DNA of 40,957 nucleotides from an uncultured Eubacterium sp. (GCA_934358495.1 CAKRKO010000014.1:1-40957); one strand, 5' to 3'. Numbered from the stretch's first letter, positions 31,331-40,740 are shown. A program made the numbers and translations. The notes: a model not told the origin generated them from the letters alone.

Positions 31331-32448
31331 TGAAAGCAATAGGTATTATTTTAGCAGGTGGTAATAATTACAGAATGAGAGAACTTTCCGATAAGCGGGC
31401 CATTGCAGCTATGCCGATTGGTGGAGGATACCGTGCGATCGACTTTGCGCTGAGCAACATGAGCAATTCACACATCCAGCGTGTGGCCGTACTGACACAG
31501 TACAATTCCCGTTCCTTAAATGAGCATCTGAACTCTTCAAAATGGTGGAATTTCGGAAGAAAACAGGGTGGACTTTATATTTTTACACCGACGATCACAT
31601 CCGATAACGGTAACTGGTATCGCGGAACAGCAGATGCCCTGGCGCAGAATATCGACTTCCTGAAACGAAGCCATGAGCCGTATGTCATTGTTGCCGGCGG
31701 AGACTGTGTATACAAACTGGATTATAATAAGGTACTGGATTACCACATTCAGAAAAAAGCAGACATTACCATTGTATGCAAGGATGTTCTTGCGACAGAG
31801 GATGTCAGCCGTTTCGGTGTGGTACAGATGAATGAAGAGTGCAGAATCGTTGATTTTGAGGAAAAACCAATGGTGGCACAGTCTCACACGATTTCTACCG
31901 GTATTTATGTACTGCGCAGAAGACAACTCATCGAGATGCTGGAAAAGAGCATGGAAGAGCACCGGTTTGATTTTGTAACCGATATTCTGATCCGTTATAA
32001 AAATGTCAAACAGATTTACGGATACAAACTGGACAGCTACTGGAGCAATATTGCCAGTGTAGAGTCTTATTATCAGACAAATATGGATTTCCTGAAACCG
32101 GATGTCCGAAATTATTTCTTTCACCAGGAACCATATGTATATTCCAAGGTGGATGACCTTGCTCCGGCCAAATACAACGTGGGAGCAGAAGTCCGCAACA
32201 GCCTGATCGCGAGCGGATGTATTATAAACGGAACAGTGGAAAATTCTGTACTGTTCAAACAGGTATTTGTAGGAAAGAACTGCGTAATTAAAAATTCAAT
32301 TATTTTGAATGATGTTTACATCGGTGATAATACGCATATTGAAAATTGTATCGTGGAGAGCCGTGATACAATTTGCGCAAATACATACTTATGCGGCGAA
32401 GATGAGGTAAAAATTGTGCGTGGACACAATGAGCGTTACATCATGTAG
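31330..32448 (+). CDS. glgD: GlgD, non-catalytic partner subunit of ADP-glucose synthase
   Basis: 372 residues, shorter than GlgC. The nucleotide-binding loop is altered to LAGGNNYRMRELSDKRAIAAMPIGG, without the arginine-lysine pattern of active enzymes, and the substrate Asp region reads AGGDCVYKLDY. A C-terminal beta-helix is kept. In Firmicutes GlgD raises activity of GlgC in a mixed tetramer. It starts on the overlapping ATG of TAATGA, so expression is coupled. Confidence 0.94.
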   Translation: MKAIGIILAGGNNYRMRELSDKRAIAAMPIGGGYRAIDFALSNMSNSHIQRVAVLTQYNSRSLNEHLNSSKWWNFGRKQGGLYIFTPTITSDNGNWYRGTADALAQNIDFLKRSHEPYVIVAGGDCVYKLDYNKVLDYHIQKKADITIVCKDVLATEDVSRFGVVQMNEECRIVDFEEKPMVAQSHTISTGIYVLRRRQLIEMLEKSMEEHRFDFVTDILIRYKNVKQIYGYKLDSYWSNIASVESYYQTNMDFLKPDVRNYFFHQEPYVYSKVDDLAPAKYNVGAEVRNSLIASGCIINGTVENSVLFKQVFVGKNCVIKNSIILNDVYIGDNTHIENCIVESRDTICANTYLCGEDEVKIVRGHNERYIM

Positions 32449-32553
32449 TGCGCCATAGACGGCAGAACGGAAAGGACCGACATTGATGTGACAGCTTAGC
32501 ATACGAACCGACCTGCTGTGAAGAAAGTTAGAAACACAGGGGAAGAAAAAAGT

Positions 32554-32817
32554 ATGAATATTACAGATGTGAGAATTCGAAAAATTGACAAAGAAGGAAA
32601 AATGAAGGCTGTCGTATCTATTACGATTGATAATGAATTTGCCGTGCATGACATCAAAATTATTGAAGGAGAGAAGGGCGAATTCATTGCGATGCCAAGC
32701 CGGAAGAATGCGGAAGGGGAGTACAGAGATGTAGCGCACCCGATCAATTCTGAAACAAGAACGCAGATTCAGGAACTGATCATGCAAAAATATCGTGAAG
32801 AAATTGCAGAAGCATAA
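32554..32817 (+). CDS. spoVG: Septation protein SpoVG
   Basis: 87 residues. MNITDVRIRKI, MKAVVSITIDNEFAVHDIKIIEG, FIAMPSRKN and YRDVAHPIN are the conserved SpoVG sequence. It is a small site-specific DNA/RNA-binding protein affecting septation and many other genes. The ATG at 32554 follows AGGGGAAG; the 12-codon upstream extension is not conserved in the family. A 105-bp gap to glgD shows no clear promoter. Confidence 0.95.
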   Translation: MNITDVRIRKIDKEGKMKAVVSITIDNEFAVHDIKIIEGEKGEFIAMPSRKNAEGEYRDVAHPINSETRTQIQELIMQKYREEIAEA

Positions 32818-32847
32818 ATAATTGTGGTATACTATCCACAACTGCAC

Positions 32848-32887
32848 AAAAAAAGGAGAATCCTGCATTGCAGGAGGCTCCTTTTTT
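32848..32887 (+). terminator. Intrinsic terminator of spoVG
   Basis: AAAAAAAGGAG...CTCCTTTTTT with inner TCCTGCA/TGCAGGA; followed by T-run. Confidence 0.85.
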
Positions 32888-32923
32888 AATCAGAGAAAAT
32901 TTTGATTTTCTCTGATTAAAAAA
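32882..32923. repeat. Perfect 14-bp-armed inverted repeat between spoVG and pth
   Basis: TTTTTTAATCAGAG (32882-32895) and CTCTGATTAAAAAA (32910-32923), with inner AAAAT/ATTTT-type pairing around TTGA. It starts in the U-run of the spoVG terminator and ends 20 bp before pth. Confidence 0.6.
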
Positions 32924-32943
32924 GAAGTAGGAGGAATTGGAAG

Positions 32944-33516
32944 ATGTTTTTGATAGCCGGACTTGGAAATCCGACCGCAAAGTATGCGAAAACCCGCCAT
33001 AACGCAGGGTTTGATGTCATTGATGCGATCGCTGATAAATATGGAATCGACATGAATCTGAAAAAAGGAAACGCATTCTGTGGAATGGGATATATCGAGG
33101 GACAGAAAGTTATGCTGGCCAAGCCGCAGACGTTTATGAATCTGAGCGGTGACAGTGTCAGTGAGCTGGTGAATTTTTATAAACTGGATCCGACGCAGGA
33201 ACTGATCGTTGTGTATGACGATATCAGTCTGGTGCCGGGCAACCTGCGCATCCGCAAGAAGGGCAGCGCAGGCGGACATAATGGTATCAAGGATATCATT
33301 GCAAAAACCGGAACGGATCAGTTTGAACGGGTCAAAGTCGGCGTGGGCGAAAAGCCGGCGGGCTGGGATCTGGCGGATCATGTGCTCGGCAGATTTTCAC
33401 CGGAAGACCGGGAAAAATTTGAGGACGCCGTAAAAGATGCGGTGGATGCCGTGAGCCTGATGGTTCAGGACAGAACCGATGAGGCAATGAATCGGTATAA
33501 TCGTAAAAAGGAGTAA
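32944..33516 (+). CDS. pth: Peptidyl-tRNA hydrolase
   Basis: 190 residues. MFLIAGLGNPTAKYAKTRHNAGF (catalytic His about 20), LAKPQTFMNLSG, VVYDDISLVPGNLRIRKKGSAGGHNGIK (Asp and substrate loop). It frees peptides from prematurely released peptidyl-tRNA. GGAGG lies before the ATG. mfd starts four bases after the stop, the usual Firmicutes pair. Confidence 0.97.
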   Translation: MFLIAGLGNPTAKYAKTRHNAGFDVIDAIADKYGIDMNLKKGNAFCGMGYIEGQKVMLAKPQTFMNLSGDSVSELVNFYKLDPTQELIVVYDDISLVPGNLRIRKKGSAGGHNGIKDIIAKTGTDQFERVKVGVGEKPAGWDLADHVLGRFSPEDREKFEDAVKDAVDAVSLMVQDRTDEAMNRYNRKKE

Positions 33517-33520
33517 TGAC

Positions 33521-36500
33521 ATGGATGCTTTTGTATGCCCGTTACATGAACTGAACAGCTTTGAAGAACTGGAGCACTATGCAAAGGAAAGTGGAACCGT
33601 GGTCTCTGCCACCGGCTGCACGGATGCCCAGAAACCGCATATGATGTACAGCATCAACAATGGAAAAGGACTTCGTGTTATTGTTACTTTTAATGAACAG
33701 AAAGCAAGGGAATTGCTGGACGTGTATCGTTATTTTGACCGGAAAGCCGTATATTTTCCGGCAAAGGATATTCTGTTTTATCAGTCGGATATCCGCGGAA
33801 ATGCCCTGACTCAGGAGCGCATCCGCGCCTATCGGACGCTGGTGGAAGAGGAAGATGCGGCGATCATCACAACCTTTGACGCGCTGATGGACCGTCTGGT
33901 CCGCCCGGAAGTATTCCGGGGGTTTTTATTGAAACTGAAAAGTGAGGATACGATAGATCTGGAAAAACTGCGTCAGCATCTGGTTGGAATGGGCTACGAG
34001 AGCGTGTATCAGGTGGATGCGCCGGGACAGTTTGCGGTGCGCGGCGGCATTGTAGATATCTTCGCACTGACGGAGGAATTACCTTACCGTATTGAGTTGT
34101 GGGGGGACGAGATCGACTCGATCCGGACCTTTGATCCCGACAGTCAGCGGTCGATGGATGCGCTGGATGAAGTCACGATTTATCCGGCTGCGGAGTTGAT
34201 TTTGACCAAAAATCAGCAGGAAGCCGGCATGAAACGGATTCAGGAAGAGGGAGCGCGGATTGCGGAGCAATACCGCAGGGACATGCGAACGGAGGAAGCC
34301 CATCGGCTCGAAGAGGCGGTAGAGCTTGTACGGGAGCAGGTGGAAGAGCTTGGCAGCGTCCGTGCGGCAGAAAGCTATCTGACGTATTTTTATGAGGATA
34401 CGGTGAGTTTTCTGGAGTTTGCGGATCGCTGCGCAGATCGGAAAGAGCAGAAATTGCTGATCTTTGTGGATGAACCGGCCCGCTGTCTGGAAAAAGCAGG
34501 GGCGGTGGAAAAGGAATTCTCCGACAGCATGCAGCAGCGACTGGAAAAAGGATATATCCTGCCGGGACAGGCGGATATCCTGTATCCGCACGAAGCAGTG
34601 ACTGCCGGGATGCAGCGGATGGGATGTGTCCTGATCTCTGCCATGGAATTGCGGTCAGAGGGACTGGCACCGGCCCAGAGTTTTTTTATGCAGGTGCATT
34701 CTGTAAATGCATACAACAGCAGTTTTGAACTTTTGTCCAAAGACCTTCATAATTATAAAAAGCGTCAGTACCGGGTGATCCTGCTTTGCAGTTCCCGTAC
34801 CCGTGCGGAACGTATGGCAGATGATCTGCGCCAGGAAGAACTGAACGCATTTTTTTCAGAAGATACGGATCGACAGGTGCAGCCGGGGGAGGTTCTTGTG
34901 CTGTACGGCAAGCTGAAACGAGGGTTTGAATATCCGGATATTAAGTTTGTCGTGCTGACGGAAACGGATATTTTTGGTGCGGAGAAGAAAAAACGCAAAA
35001 AAAAGAAACTGTACGAGGGCGAGCGGATCCAGAGTTTTTCTGAGCTGAAACCGGGAGATTATGTGGTACATGAGAACCATGGACTGGGTATTTTCCGTGG
35101 CATCGAGAAAATCGAAGTCGACAAGACAATGCGTGATTACATGAAGATCGAGTATGACAAGGGTGGCAATCTGTATGTGCTTGCAACTCAGCTGGATCTG
35201 ATTCAGAAATATGCCGGTTCCGATGCGAAAAAGCCGAAACTGAACCGTCTTGGAGGTCAGGAGTGGACGAAAACCCGCCACCGGGTACAGAAAGCGGTGC
35301 GGGAAGTAGCCCAGGAACTGGTGGAACTGTATGCGGTGCGCCAGAGCAAAGAAGGTTTTGAGTACGGACCGGATACTGTATGGCAGCGGGAATTTGAAGA
35401 AATGTTTCCATATGATGAGACGGACGATCAGCGCATGGCCATTGAAGCCACCAAGGCAGATATGCAGAGCAGGAAAATCATGGATCGCCTGATCTGTGGG
35501 GATGTCGGATTCGGAAAAACGGAAGTGGCCATCCGCGCAGCGTTCAAAGCCGTACAGGAGGGAAAACAGGTGATCTATCTGGTACCGACAACAATCCTGG
35601 CGCAGCAGCATTACAATACCTTTGCGCAGCGGATGAAAGAATTTCCGGTAAATGTGGAACTACTTTGCCGGTTCCGTACACCGAAGCAGCAGAAGCAGAC
35701 GATCGAAGGATTGAAAAAAGGTCTGGTGGATATTGTTGTCGGTACACACCGGGTGCTTTCCAAGGATGTGGAATGCAAAGATCTGGGACTTCTGATCATT
35801 GATGAGGAACAGCGTTTTGGCGTAACTCATAAGGAAAAGATCAAGCAGATGAAAAAAGATGTGGACGTGCTGACCCTGACGGCGACACCAATTCCGCGAA
35901 CCCTGCATATGAGCCTGATCGGAATCCGTGATATGAGCGTGCTGGAGGAACCACCGCACGACCGTATGCCGATTCAGACTTACGTTATGGAATATGATGA
36001 AGAGATGATCCGTGAAGCCATCGAGCGTGAGATGGCAAGGGACGGTCAGGTTTATTATGTATACAATCGGGTCAACCTGATTGCGGATGTTGCTGCAAAA
36101 ATTTCGGAGCTTGTGCCGGATGCAGAGGTTGCCTATGCCCATGGACAAATGAGCGAGCGTGAACTGGAACGTGTCATGTATGGATTTATCAATGGGGATG
36201 TGGATGTGCTTGTTTCCACGACTATCATTGAGACTGGTCTGGATATCGGAAATGTCAATACAATGATCATTCACGATGCGGACAATCTGGGGCTTTCCCA
36301 GCTGTATCAGCTGCGTGGACGTATTGGCCGTTCCAACCGGACAGCGTATGCATTTTTGATGTACCGCAGAAACAAAATGTTAAAGGAAGTGGCAGAGAAA
36401 CGTTTGTCTGCGATCCGGGAGTTTTCAGATCTGGGAAGTGGTTTCAAGATTGCAATGAAAGACCTGGAGATCCGTGGCGCCGGAAACCTGTTAGGAGAGC

Positions 36501-37057
36501 AGCAGCACGGACATATGGAAGCCGTTGGTTATGATCTGTACTGTAAAATGCTGAACGAAGCAGTAAAAAGTGCGAAAGGTGAAGTGGTGGAGGAATCCTT
36601 CGAGACATCCATTGACATCGAACTGGATGCCTACATTCCAAACAGTTACATTGCCAACGAATACCAGAAGTTGGATATTTATAAACGGATTGCTGCCATC
36701 GAAAATGAGGAAGAAAAAGACGAGATGCTGGATGAACTGATCGACCGTTTCGGCGAGCCATCCCGTCCGGTGCAGAACCTCCTGACAGTGGCACAGATCA
36801 AGGCGGATGCGCATTGTGTTTATCTGGTGGAGATCAAAGAAGATGCGGCGGGCATTACGTTCCGTATGTTTGAACGGGCGAAACTGAACGTGGCAAATCT
36901 TCCGTTATTGTTGGATAAAAATAAACCACTCCTGTCGTTTATCCCGGACAAAAAAGAACCTTGTCTGTATTATCGGAAGCAGAAAAACAGTCCGGATACA
37001 CTGACTGTGATCCGAACCATACTGGATGATTGCCGGGAGATGCTGTTGGAAACCTGA
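33521..37057 (+). CDS. mfd: Transcription-repair coupling factor Mfd
   Basis: 1178 residues, full length. UvrB-like N-terminal part (1 to about 330), the RNA polymerase interaction domain with GDYVVHENHGLGIFRG (around 511-526), then the helicase: GDVGFGKTEVAIRAA (Walker A, around 660), IDEEQRFGV (DEEQ box, around 760), TATPIPRTLHMSL, STTIIETGLDIGN, QLRGRIGRSNR (around 925-935), and a TRCF C-terminal domain. It removes RNA polymerase stalled at lesions and recruits UvrA. Likely co-transcribed with pth. Confidence 0.98.
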   Translation: MDAFVCPLHELNSFEELEHYAKESGTVVSATGCTDAQKPHMMYSINNGKGLRVIVTFNEQKARELLDVYRYFDRKAVYFPAKDILFYQSDIRGNALTQERIRAYRTLVEEEDAAIITTFDALMDRLVRPEVFRGFLLKLKSEDTIDLEKLRQHLVGMGYESVYQVDAPGQFAVRGGIVDIFALTEELPYRIELWGDEIDSIRTFDPDSQRSMDALDEVTIYPAAELILTKNQQEAGMKRIQEEGARIAEQYRRDMRTEEAHRLEEAVELVREQVEELGSVRAAESYLTYFYEDTVSFLEFADRCADRKEQKLLIFVDEPARCLEKAGAVEKEFSDSMQQRLEKGYILPGQADILYPHEAVTAGMQRMGCVLISAMELRSEGLAPAQSFFMQVHSVNAYNSSFELLSKDLHNYKKRQYRVILLCSSRTRAERMADDLRQEELNAFFSEDTDRQVQPGEVLVLYGKLKRGFEYPDIKFVVLTETDIFGAEKKKRKKKKLYEGERIQSFSELKPGDYVVHENHGLGIFRGIEKIEVDKTMRDYMKIEYDKGGNLYVLATQLDLIQKYAGSDAKKPKLNRLGGQEWTKTRHRVQKAVREVAQELVELYAVRQSKEGFEYGPDTVWQREFEEMFPYDETDDQRMAIEATKADMQSRKIMDRLICGDVGFGKTEVAIRAAFKAVQEGKQVIYLVPTTILAQQHYNTFAQRMKEFPVNVELLCRFRTPKQQKQTIEGLKKGLVDIVVGTHRVLSKDVECKDLGLLIIDEEQRFGVTHKEKIKQMKKDVDVLTLTATPIPRTLHMSLIGIRDMSVLEEPPHDRMPIQTYVMEYDEEMIREAIEREMARDGQVYYVYNRVNLIADVAAKISELVPDAEVAYAHGQMSERELERVMYGFINGDVDVLVSTTIIETGLDIGNVNTMIIHDADNLGLSQLYQLRGRIGRSNRTAYAFLMYRRNKMLKEVAEKRLSAIREFSDLGSGFKIAMKDLEIRGAGNLLGEQQHGHMEAVGYDLYCKMLNEAVKSAKGEVVEESFETSIDIELDAYIPNSYIANEYQKLDIYKRIAAIENEEEKDEMLDELIDRFGEPSRPVQNLLTVAQIKADAHCVYLVEIKEDAAGITFRMFERAKLNVANLPLLLDKNKPLLSFIPDKKEPCLYYRKQKNSPDTLTVIRTILDDCREMLLET

Positions 37058-37097
37058 GAAATAAGCGAAAATCATGCATTTCCGGTGTAAAACAGGC

Positions 37098-37126
37098 TTG
37101 CAGTGCCTGTAAAACTACGGTATACT
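37098..37126 (+). promoter_or_regulatory. Promoter of the PrsA-like gene
   Basis: TTGCAG (37098-37103), 17 bp, TATACT (37121-37126). The leader carries two hairpins: ATTGCT/AGCAAT (37137-37167) and TCCGTGTAT/ATACACGGA (37191-37220), the second ending 11 bp before the GGAGG. Confidence 0.6.
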
Positions 37127-37241
37127 CAAGTGTAAGATTGCTTTCGGCTCCAAAGGCGGTGAGCAATAAATTTGTATAAGAAAGTTACAGTCCGTGTATG
37201 TTACTTTTTGTATACACGGATGAGGATAGATGGAGGCAACC

Positions 37242-38312
37242 ATGAAATTTAAAAAATTTGCAGCAATTATTTTAATGAGTGCGATGATCGGTTCCATGAC
37301 ACTGGGCGGATGTGGAATCAAAAAAAGTGCAAATGTGATCACCATGGAAAGTGATTCCGCAGATCCAATCGAGGTAAGCATGGGATACGCAAACTTTGCA
37401 GCGCGCATTCAGCAGGCAAATTATGACAATATTTTTGTTGCATATTATGGCGAGGACTACTGGACCAACGATTCCTATGCACAGGATGGTAAAAATATGC
37501 AGGAGTCTGTGAAGGACAGTGTGCTGGAAGAAATCGAGACACAGTGTCTGTTAGAGCAGCATATGTCAGATTACGGTGTGGAAATCACAGACGATGACAA
37601 AGCAGCCATCAAGGCAGCAGCAGAGCAGTTTATGTCTGACAACTCCAAGGCAGCCATCAAAGAAGTTGGCGCTACCGAGGAATACGTAGAGCGTTATCTG
37701 TATCTGCAGACCGTAGAAAACAGAATGCGTAAAGCAATCCGTGCAACTGCGGATACAAATGTATCCGATGAAGAAGCAGCACAGAAAACTTTTAGTTATG
37801 TAAAAATCAGTCTGACAACCTATACAGATGACAGTGGAAATGAGCAAACTTACACTGCAGATCAGGTAACGGTTGTAAAGAAAGATGCAACCGATGCGGC
37901 AGACAAAGCAAAGACAGATTTTGACGGTACTGCAGAAGAATATGGCTATACCGTTCAGACTTATTCTTACGGCAGCGATGAAAAGAGCGAGTCCGACGGT
38001 GGTTTCTGCGATGCAGTTATCTCCGCAGCAAATGAGATGAAAGCCGGCGATGTATCCGGACTGATCGAAGGCACAGACTGCTACTACATCATTCGCCTGG
38101 ACAGTGAGTATGATGAAGATGCTACAGCAAAGAAGAAAGAAAGTATTATCAGTGACCGTCAGGATGAGGTTTACAAGACTGTGACAGCTGGTTACAAAGA
38201 TGCAGTTACCATCAAGGTGGATGACAAAGAGTGGGCAAAAGTAAAATTTGATAATTTATTTACCGCACCGTCCACCACAGACAATAGTGACAGCAGTGCA
38301 GCAGCAGAATAA
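37242..38312 (+). CDS. PrsA/SurA-like peptidyl-prolyl isomerase lipoprotein
   Basis: 356 residues. Lipoprotein signal: KFKKFAAIILMSAMIGSMTLGGC with the lipid Cys at about 24. A helical SurA_N-like chaperone region follows (about 45-170), then a diverged parvulin-like domain (about 185-300, with FSYVKISLTTY, SDGGFCDAVISAANEMKAGDVSGLIE and YYIIRLDS), and a Ser/Ala-rich acidic tail. It would help fold exported proteins outside the membrane. ATG 37242 has GGAGG seven bases upstream; the in-frame ATG at 37230 would precede this site. It follows mfd but has its own promoter. Confidence 0.82.
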   Translation: MKFKKFAAIILMSAMIGSMTLGGCGIKKSANVITMESDSADPIEVSMGYANFAARIQQANYDNIFVAYYGEDYWTNDSYAQDGKNMQESVKDSVLEEIETQCLLEQHMSDYGVEITDDDKAAIKAAAEQFMSDNSKAAIKEVGATEEYVERYLYLQTVENRMRKAIRATADTNVSDEEAAQKTFSYVKISLTTYTDDSGNEQTYTADQVTVVKKDATDAADKAKTDFDGTAEEYGYTVQTYSYGSDEKSESDGGFCDAVISAANEMKAGDVSGLIEGTDCYYIIRLDSEYDEDATAKKKESIISDRQDEVYKTVTAGYKDAVTIKVDDKEWAKVKFDNLFTAPSTTDNSDSSAAAE

Positions 38313-38315
38313 AAA

Positions 38316-38397
38316 TATCAGATGAGAGATGACTTCCATCTGATATTGAATGAGAAAAAGGGAAAAGCGGACGATGAAGTCCGCTTTGTTTCCCGTT
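38316..38397 (+). terminator. Two hairpins ending the PrsA-like transcript
   Basis: ATATCAGATG / CATCTGATAT (about 38318-38347) is followed by AAAGCGGAC / GTCCGCTTT (about 38364-38388) with outer GGGAAA/TTTCCC and an interrupted T-run (TTTGTTT). The second looks like the terminator. Confidence 0.55.
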
Positions 38398-38432
38398 AAA
38401 TACAGCACATAGGTTATAGGGTTAGTTGAGAG

Positions 38433-38966
38433 ATGAAAAAAGAGAACGTAGTGTTGATAGGAATGCCGGGTGTTGGAAAAAGTACCGTCGGCGTAGTTTT
38501 GGCAAAAGTATTAGGTTATGAATTTGTAGATGCAGATCTTCTGATCCAGAAAGCAGAGGGAAAATTACTGCATGAAATTATTTCAGAGAAAGGTGTAGAC
38601 GGTTTTATCGAAGTGGAAAACCGTGTAAACAGCCAGATTGATACCCACCGCAGTGTCATTGCCACCGGTGGAAGCGTTATATATGGAAAAGAAGCAATGG
38701 AACATCTGTGTTCCATCGGAACCGTTGTATATCTGAAACAGAATCTCAGACCGCTGGAGCGCCGCCTGCGCAACCTGAAAGGACGGGGCGTTGTACTGAA
38801 ACCGGGACAGACGCTTGCAGACCTGTACAAAGAGCGTGTGGCTCTGTATGAAAAATATGCGGATGTGACCGTTGATCAGTATAAACAGAATGTGGATCAG
38901 ACATTGAAGGCAGTACTACAGGCATTAAAATCGTTTGATGGAACCGAAAAGGCAAAAACTGAATAA
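38433..38966 (+). CDS. aroK: Shikimate kinase
   Basis: 177 residues. GMPGVGKSTVGVVLA (P-loop, residues 9-23), FVDADLLIQ (shikimate-binding Asp), NRVNSQIDTHRSVIATGGSVIYG (GGG-type shikimate loop), and RPLERRLRNLKGRGVVLKPG (lid). It phosphorylates shikimate in aromatic amino acid synthesis. The ribosome binding site is modest (TTGAGAG). A single gene, not next to other aro genes. Confidence 0.92.
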   Translation: MKKENVVLIGMPGVGKSTVGVVLAKVLGYEFVDADLLIQKAEGKLLHEIISEKGVDGFIEVENRVNSQIDTHRSVIATGGSVIYGKEAMEHLCSIGTVVYLKQNLRPLERRLRNLKGRGVVLKPGQTLADLYKERVALYEKYADVTVDQYKQNVDQTLKAVLQALKSFDGTEKAKTE

Positions 38967-38974
38967 TATAAAGC

Positions 38975-39023
38975 AAAGTTCCTTTTCTATAAGAAATATG
39001 TATGTTATAATAAAAGGAACTTT
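38975..39023 (+). repeat. Inverted repeat after aroK
   Basis: AAAGTTCCTTTT (38975-38986) and AAAAGGAACTTT (39012-39023) are exact complements; the loop contains TATGTTATAAT, a -10-like sequence. It could be a terminator (T-run within the arm) or an operator. Confidence 0.6.
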
Positions 39024-39041
39024 AATAGAGAAAACTTTGTT

Positions 39042-39226
39042 ACAGTTCACACGCGCCATTCGCAAAAGAGCTCGTTTGCGAGCGATACTTCTTGAACTTT
39101 GTTCAAGAAGGTGCTGATTGATTACTGTTTTTGCTCATAAAAAGGCGCTCCCTTCATCACTATATATCCAGGTAATTCCTCATGCAAGCATGATCATCAC
39201 CTGAATATTTGTGATGAGTGAACTGT
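39042..39226 (+). repeat. Multibranched structured element upstream of murA
   Basis: Outer stem ACAGTTCAC (39042-39050) with GTGAACTGT (39218-39226). Inside, arm 1 is closed by GCGCC (39053-39057)/GGCGC (39144-39148) and holds TCGCAAA/TTTGCGA (39060-39081) and CTTCTTGAAC/GTTCAAGAAG (39088-39110). Arm 2 is TCATCAC (39154-39160)/GTGATGA (39211-39217) with CAGGT/ACCTG and CATGC/GCATG inside. Every stem is perfect. It ends 17 bp upstream of the murA -35 box, so it is not part of the murA transcript from that promoter. Confidence 0.7.
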
Positions 39227-39243
39227 TAAGTTGAAAAATATTC

Positions 39244-39273
39244 TTGACAAATTTTTTGAGATATAGTTATAAT
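39244..39273 (+). promoter_or_regulatory. Promoter of murA
   Basis: TTGACA (39244-39249), 18 bp, TATAAT (39268-39273); both boxes are consensus. Leader about 28 bases. Confidence 0.8.
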
Positions 39274-39307
39274 AGCATGTTTAAATATAGAAACATAGAG
39301 GTGCAAG

Positions 39308-40597
39308 ATGGATCAATATGTAATAAAAGGTGGGAGTCCGTTAGTCGGTGAAGTGGAAATCGGCGGCGCAAAAAATGCAGCGCTGGCAATTCTTGCTGCG
39401 GCAGTTATGACGGATGAGACCGTTACGATAGATAATTTACCAAATGTCCGTGATATCAATGTTATGCTTCAGGCAATTGAAAACATTGGTGCTACAGTTG
39501 AGCGTTTAGACGTTCACACGGTCAAGATCAATGGCTCAACTATTCACGATACAAGCGTAGATAATGAGTATATTAGAAAAATACGTGCATCCTACTATCT
39601 GTTAGGAGCATTACTTGGAAAATATAAAGATGCAGAGGTTGCATTACCGGGAGGCTGCGATATCGGAAGCAGACCGATCGACCTGCATCTGAAAGGTTTC
39701 CGCGCTATGGGCGCAGAAATCGACATTCACCACGGTCTCGTAGCTGCAAAGTCAGAGCGTCTTTGTGGTACACATATTTATATGGATAAGGTTTCCGTAG
39801 GTGCTACTATCAACATTATGATGGCAGCAGCCATGGCAGAGGGTAAGACCACCATTGAGAATGCAGCAAAAGAGCCGCATGTCGTTGACGTGGCAAACTT
39901 CTTAAACCGCATGGGAGCAAATATCCGTGGCGCCGGAACAGATGTGATCCGTATTTCCGGTGTGGAAAAACTGCACAAGACGGAGTATTCCATTATTCCG
40001 GATCAGATTGAGGCAGGTACATTTATGTTTGCAGCAGCTGCGACACATGGTGACGTAACTGTAAAGAACGTTATTCCGAAGCATCTGGAAGCCACCAGTG
40101 CAAAGCTGATCGAGGTTGGATGCGAGATCCAGGAGTTTGACGACGCAGTCCGTGTCATTGCGAACAAACCATTGCGCCATACACAGGTGACCACGTTACC
40201 GTATCCGGGATTCCCGACAGATATGCAGCCGCAGATGGGTGTTGTGCTTGCTCTTGCAGAAGGAACAAGTACGATCACGGAAAGTATTTTCGAAAATCGT
40301 TTCAAATATGTCGATGAGTTGGAGAAGATGGGCGCAAACATTAAAGTTGAGGGCAATATCGCTATCATTAATGGTGTGGACCGTTACACCGGCGCGAGAG
40401 TCAGCGCACCGGATCTTCGTGCAGGTGCAGCACTGGTTATCGCCGGACTGGCAGCAGATGGTATTACTATCGTAGATGATATCTACTACATCGAGCGTGG
40501 ATACGAAGCTTTTGATGAAAAATTCAGAGGTATCGGAGGAATGATGCAGAAGGTAAGTTCTGAGAAAGAGATTCAGCAGTTCAGATTGAAACTGTAA
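39308..40597 (+). CDS. murA: UDP-N-acetylglucosamine 1-carboxyvinyltransferase
   Basis: 429 residues. MDQYVIKGGSPLVGEVEIGGAKNAALAIL (substrate Lys22-Asn23 type motif), LPGGCDIGSRPIDLHLKG with Cys117 (nucleophile that fosfomycin attacks), KVSVGATINIMMAA, PDQIEAGTFM, PYPGFPTDMQPQ and ENRFKYVDELEKMGA. It performs the first committed step of peptidoglycan synthesis, joining PEP to UDP-GlcNAc. Many Firmicutes have two murA genes; which this is cannot be told here. A strong promoter and terminator make it monocistronic. Confidence 0.97.
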   Translation: MDQYVIKGGSPLVGEVEIGGAKNAALAILAAAVMTDETVTIDNLPNVRDINVMLQAIENIGATVERLDVHTVKINGSTIHDTSVDNEYIRKIRASYYLLGALLGKYKDAEVALPGGCDIGSRPIDLHLKGFRAMGAEIDIHHGLVAAKSERLCGTHIYMDKVSVGATINIMMAAAMAEGKTTIENAAKEPHVVDVANFLNRMGANIRGAGTDVIRISGVEKLHKTEYSIIPDQIEAGTFMFAAAATHGDVTVKNVIPKHLEATSAKLIEVGCEIQEFDDAVRVIANKPLRHTQVTTLPYPGFPTDMQPQMGVVLALAEGTSTITESIFENRFKYVDELEKMGANIKVEGNIAIINGVDRYTGARVSAPDLRAGAALVIAGLAADGITIVDDIYYIERGYEAFDEKFRGIGGMMQKVSSEKEIQQFRLKL

Positions 40598-40633
40598 GGT
40601 TCAGAACAGCTATCGATAAATTTTTAACAGGAA

Positions 40634-40668
40634 GCGGGCAGGAATGAAAAAACTGCCCGCATTTTTTG
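40634..40668 (+). terminator. Intrinsic terminator of murA
   Basis: GCGGGCAG / CTGCCCGC stem followed by a T-run. Confidence 0.88.
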
Positions 40669-40711
40669 CCTTTTTTGTTATTTGTTCAACATTTTCGGGG
40701 AAATTTGTTGG

Positions 40712-40740
40712 TTGACTTTTCCTATCTCGGAAGGTATGAT
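40712..40740 (+). promoter_or_regulatory. Promoter of metK
   Basis: TTGACT (40712-40717), 17 bp, TATGAT (40735-40740). The 83-base leader contains the hairpin GTGAACT/AGTTCAC (40765-40783). Confidence 0.7.
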
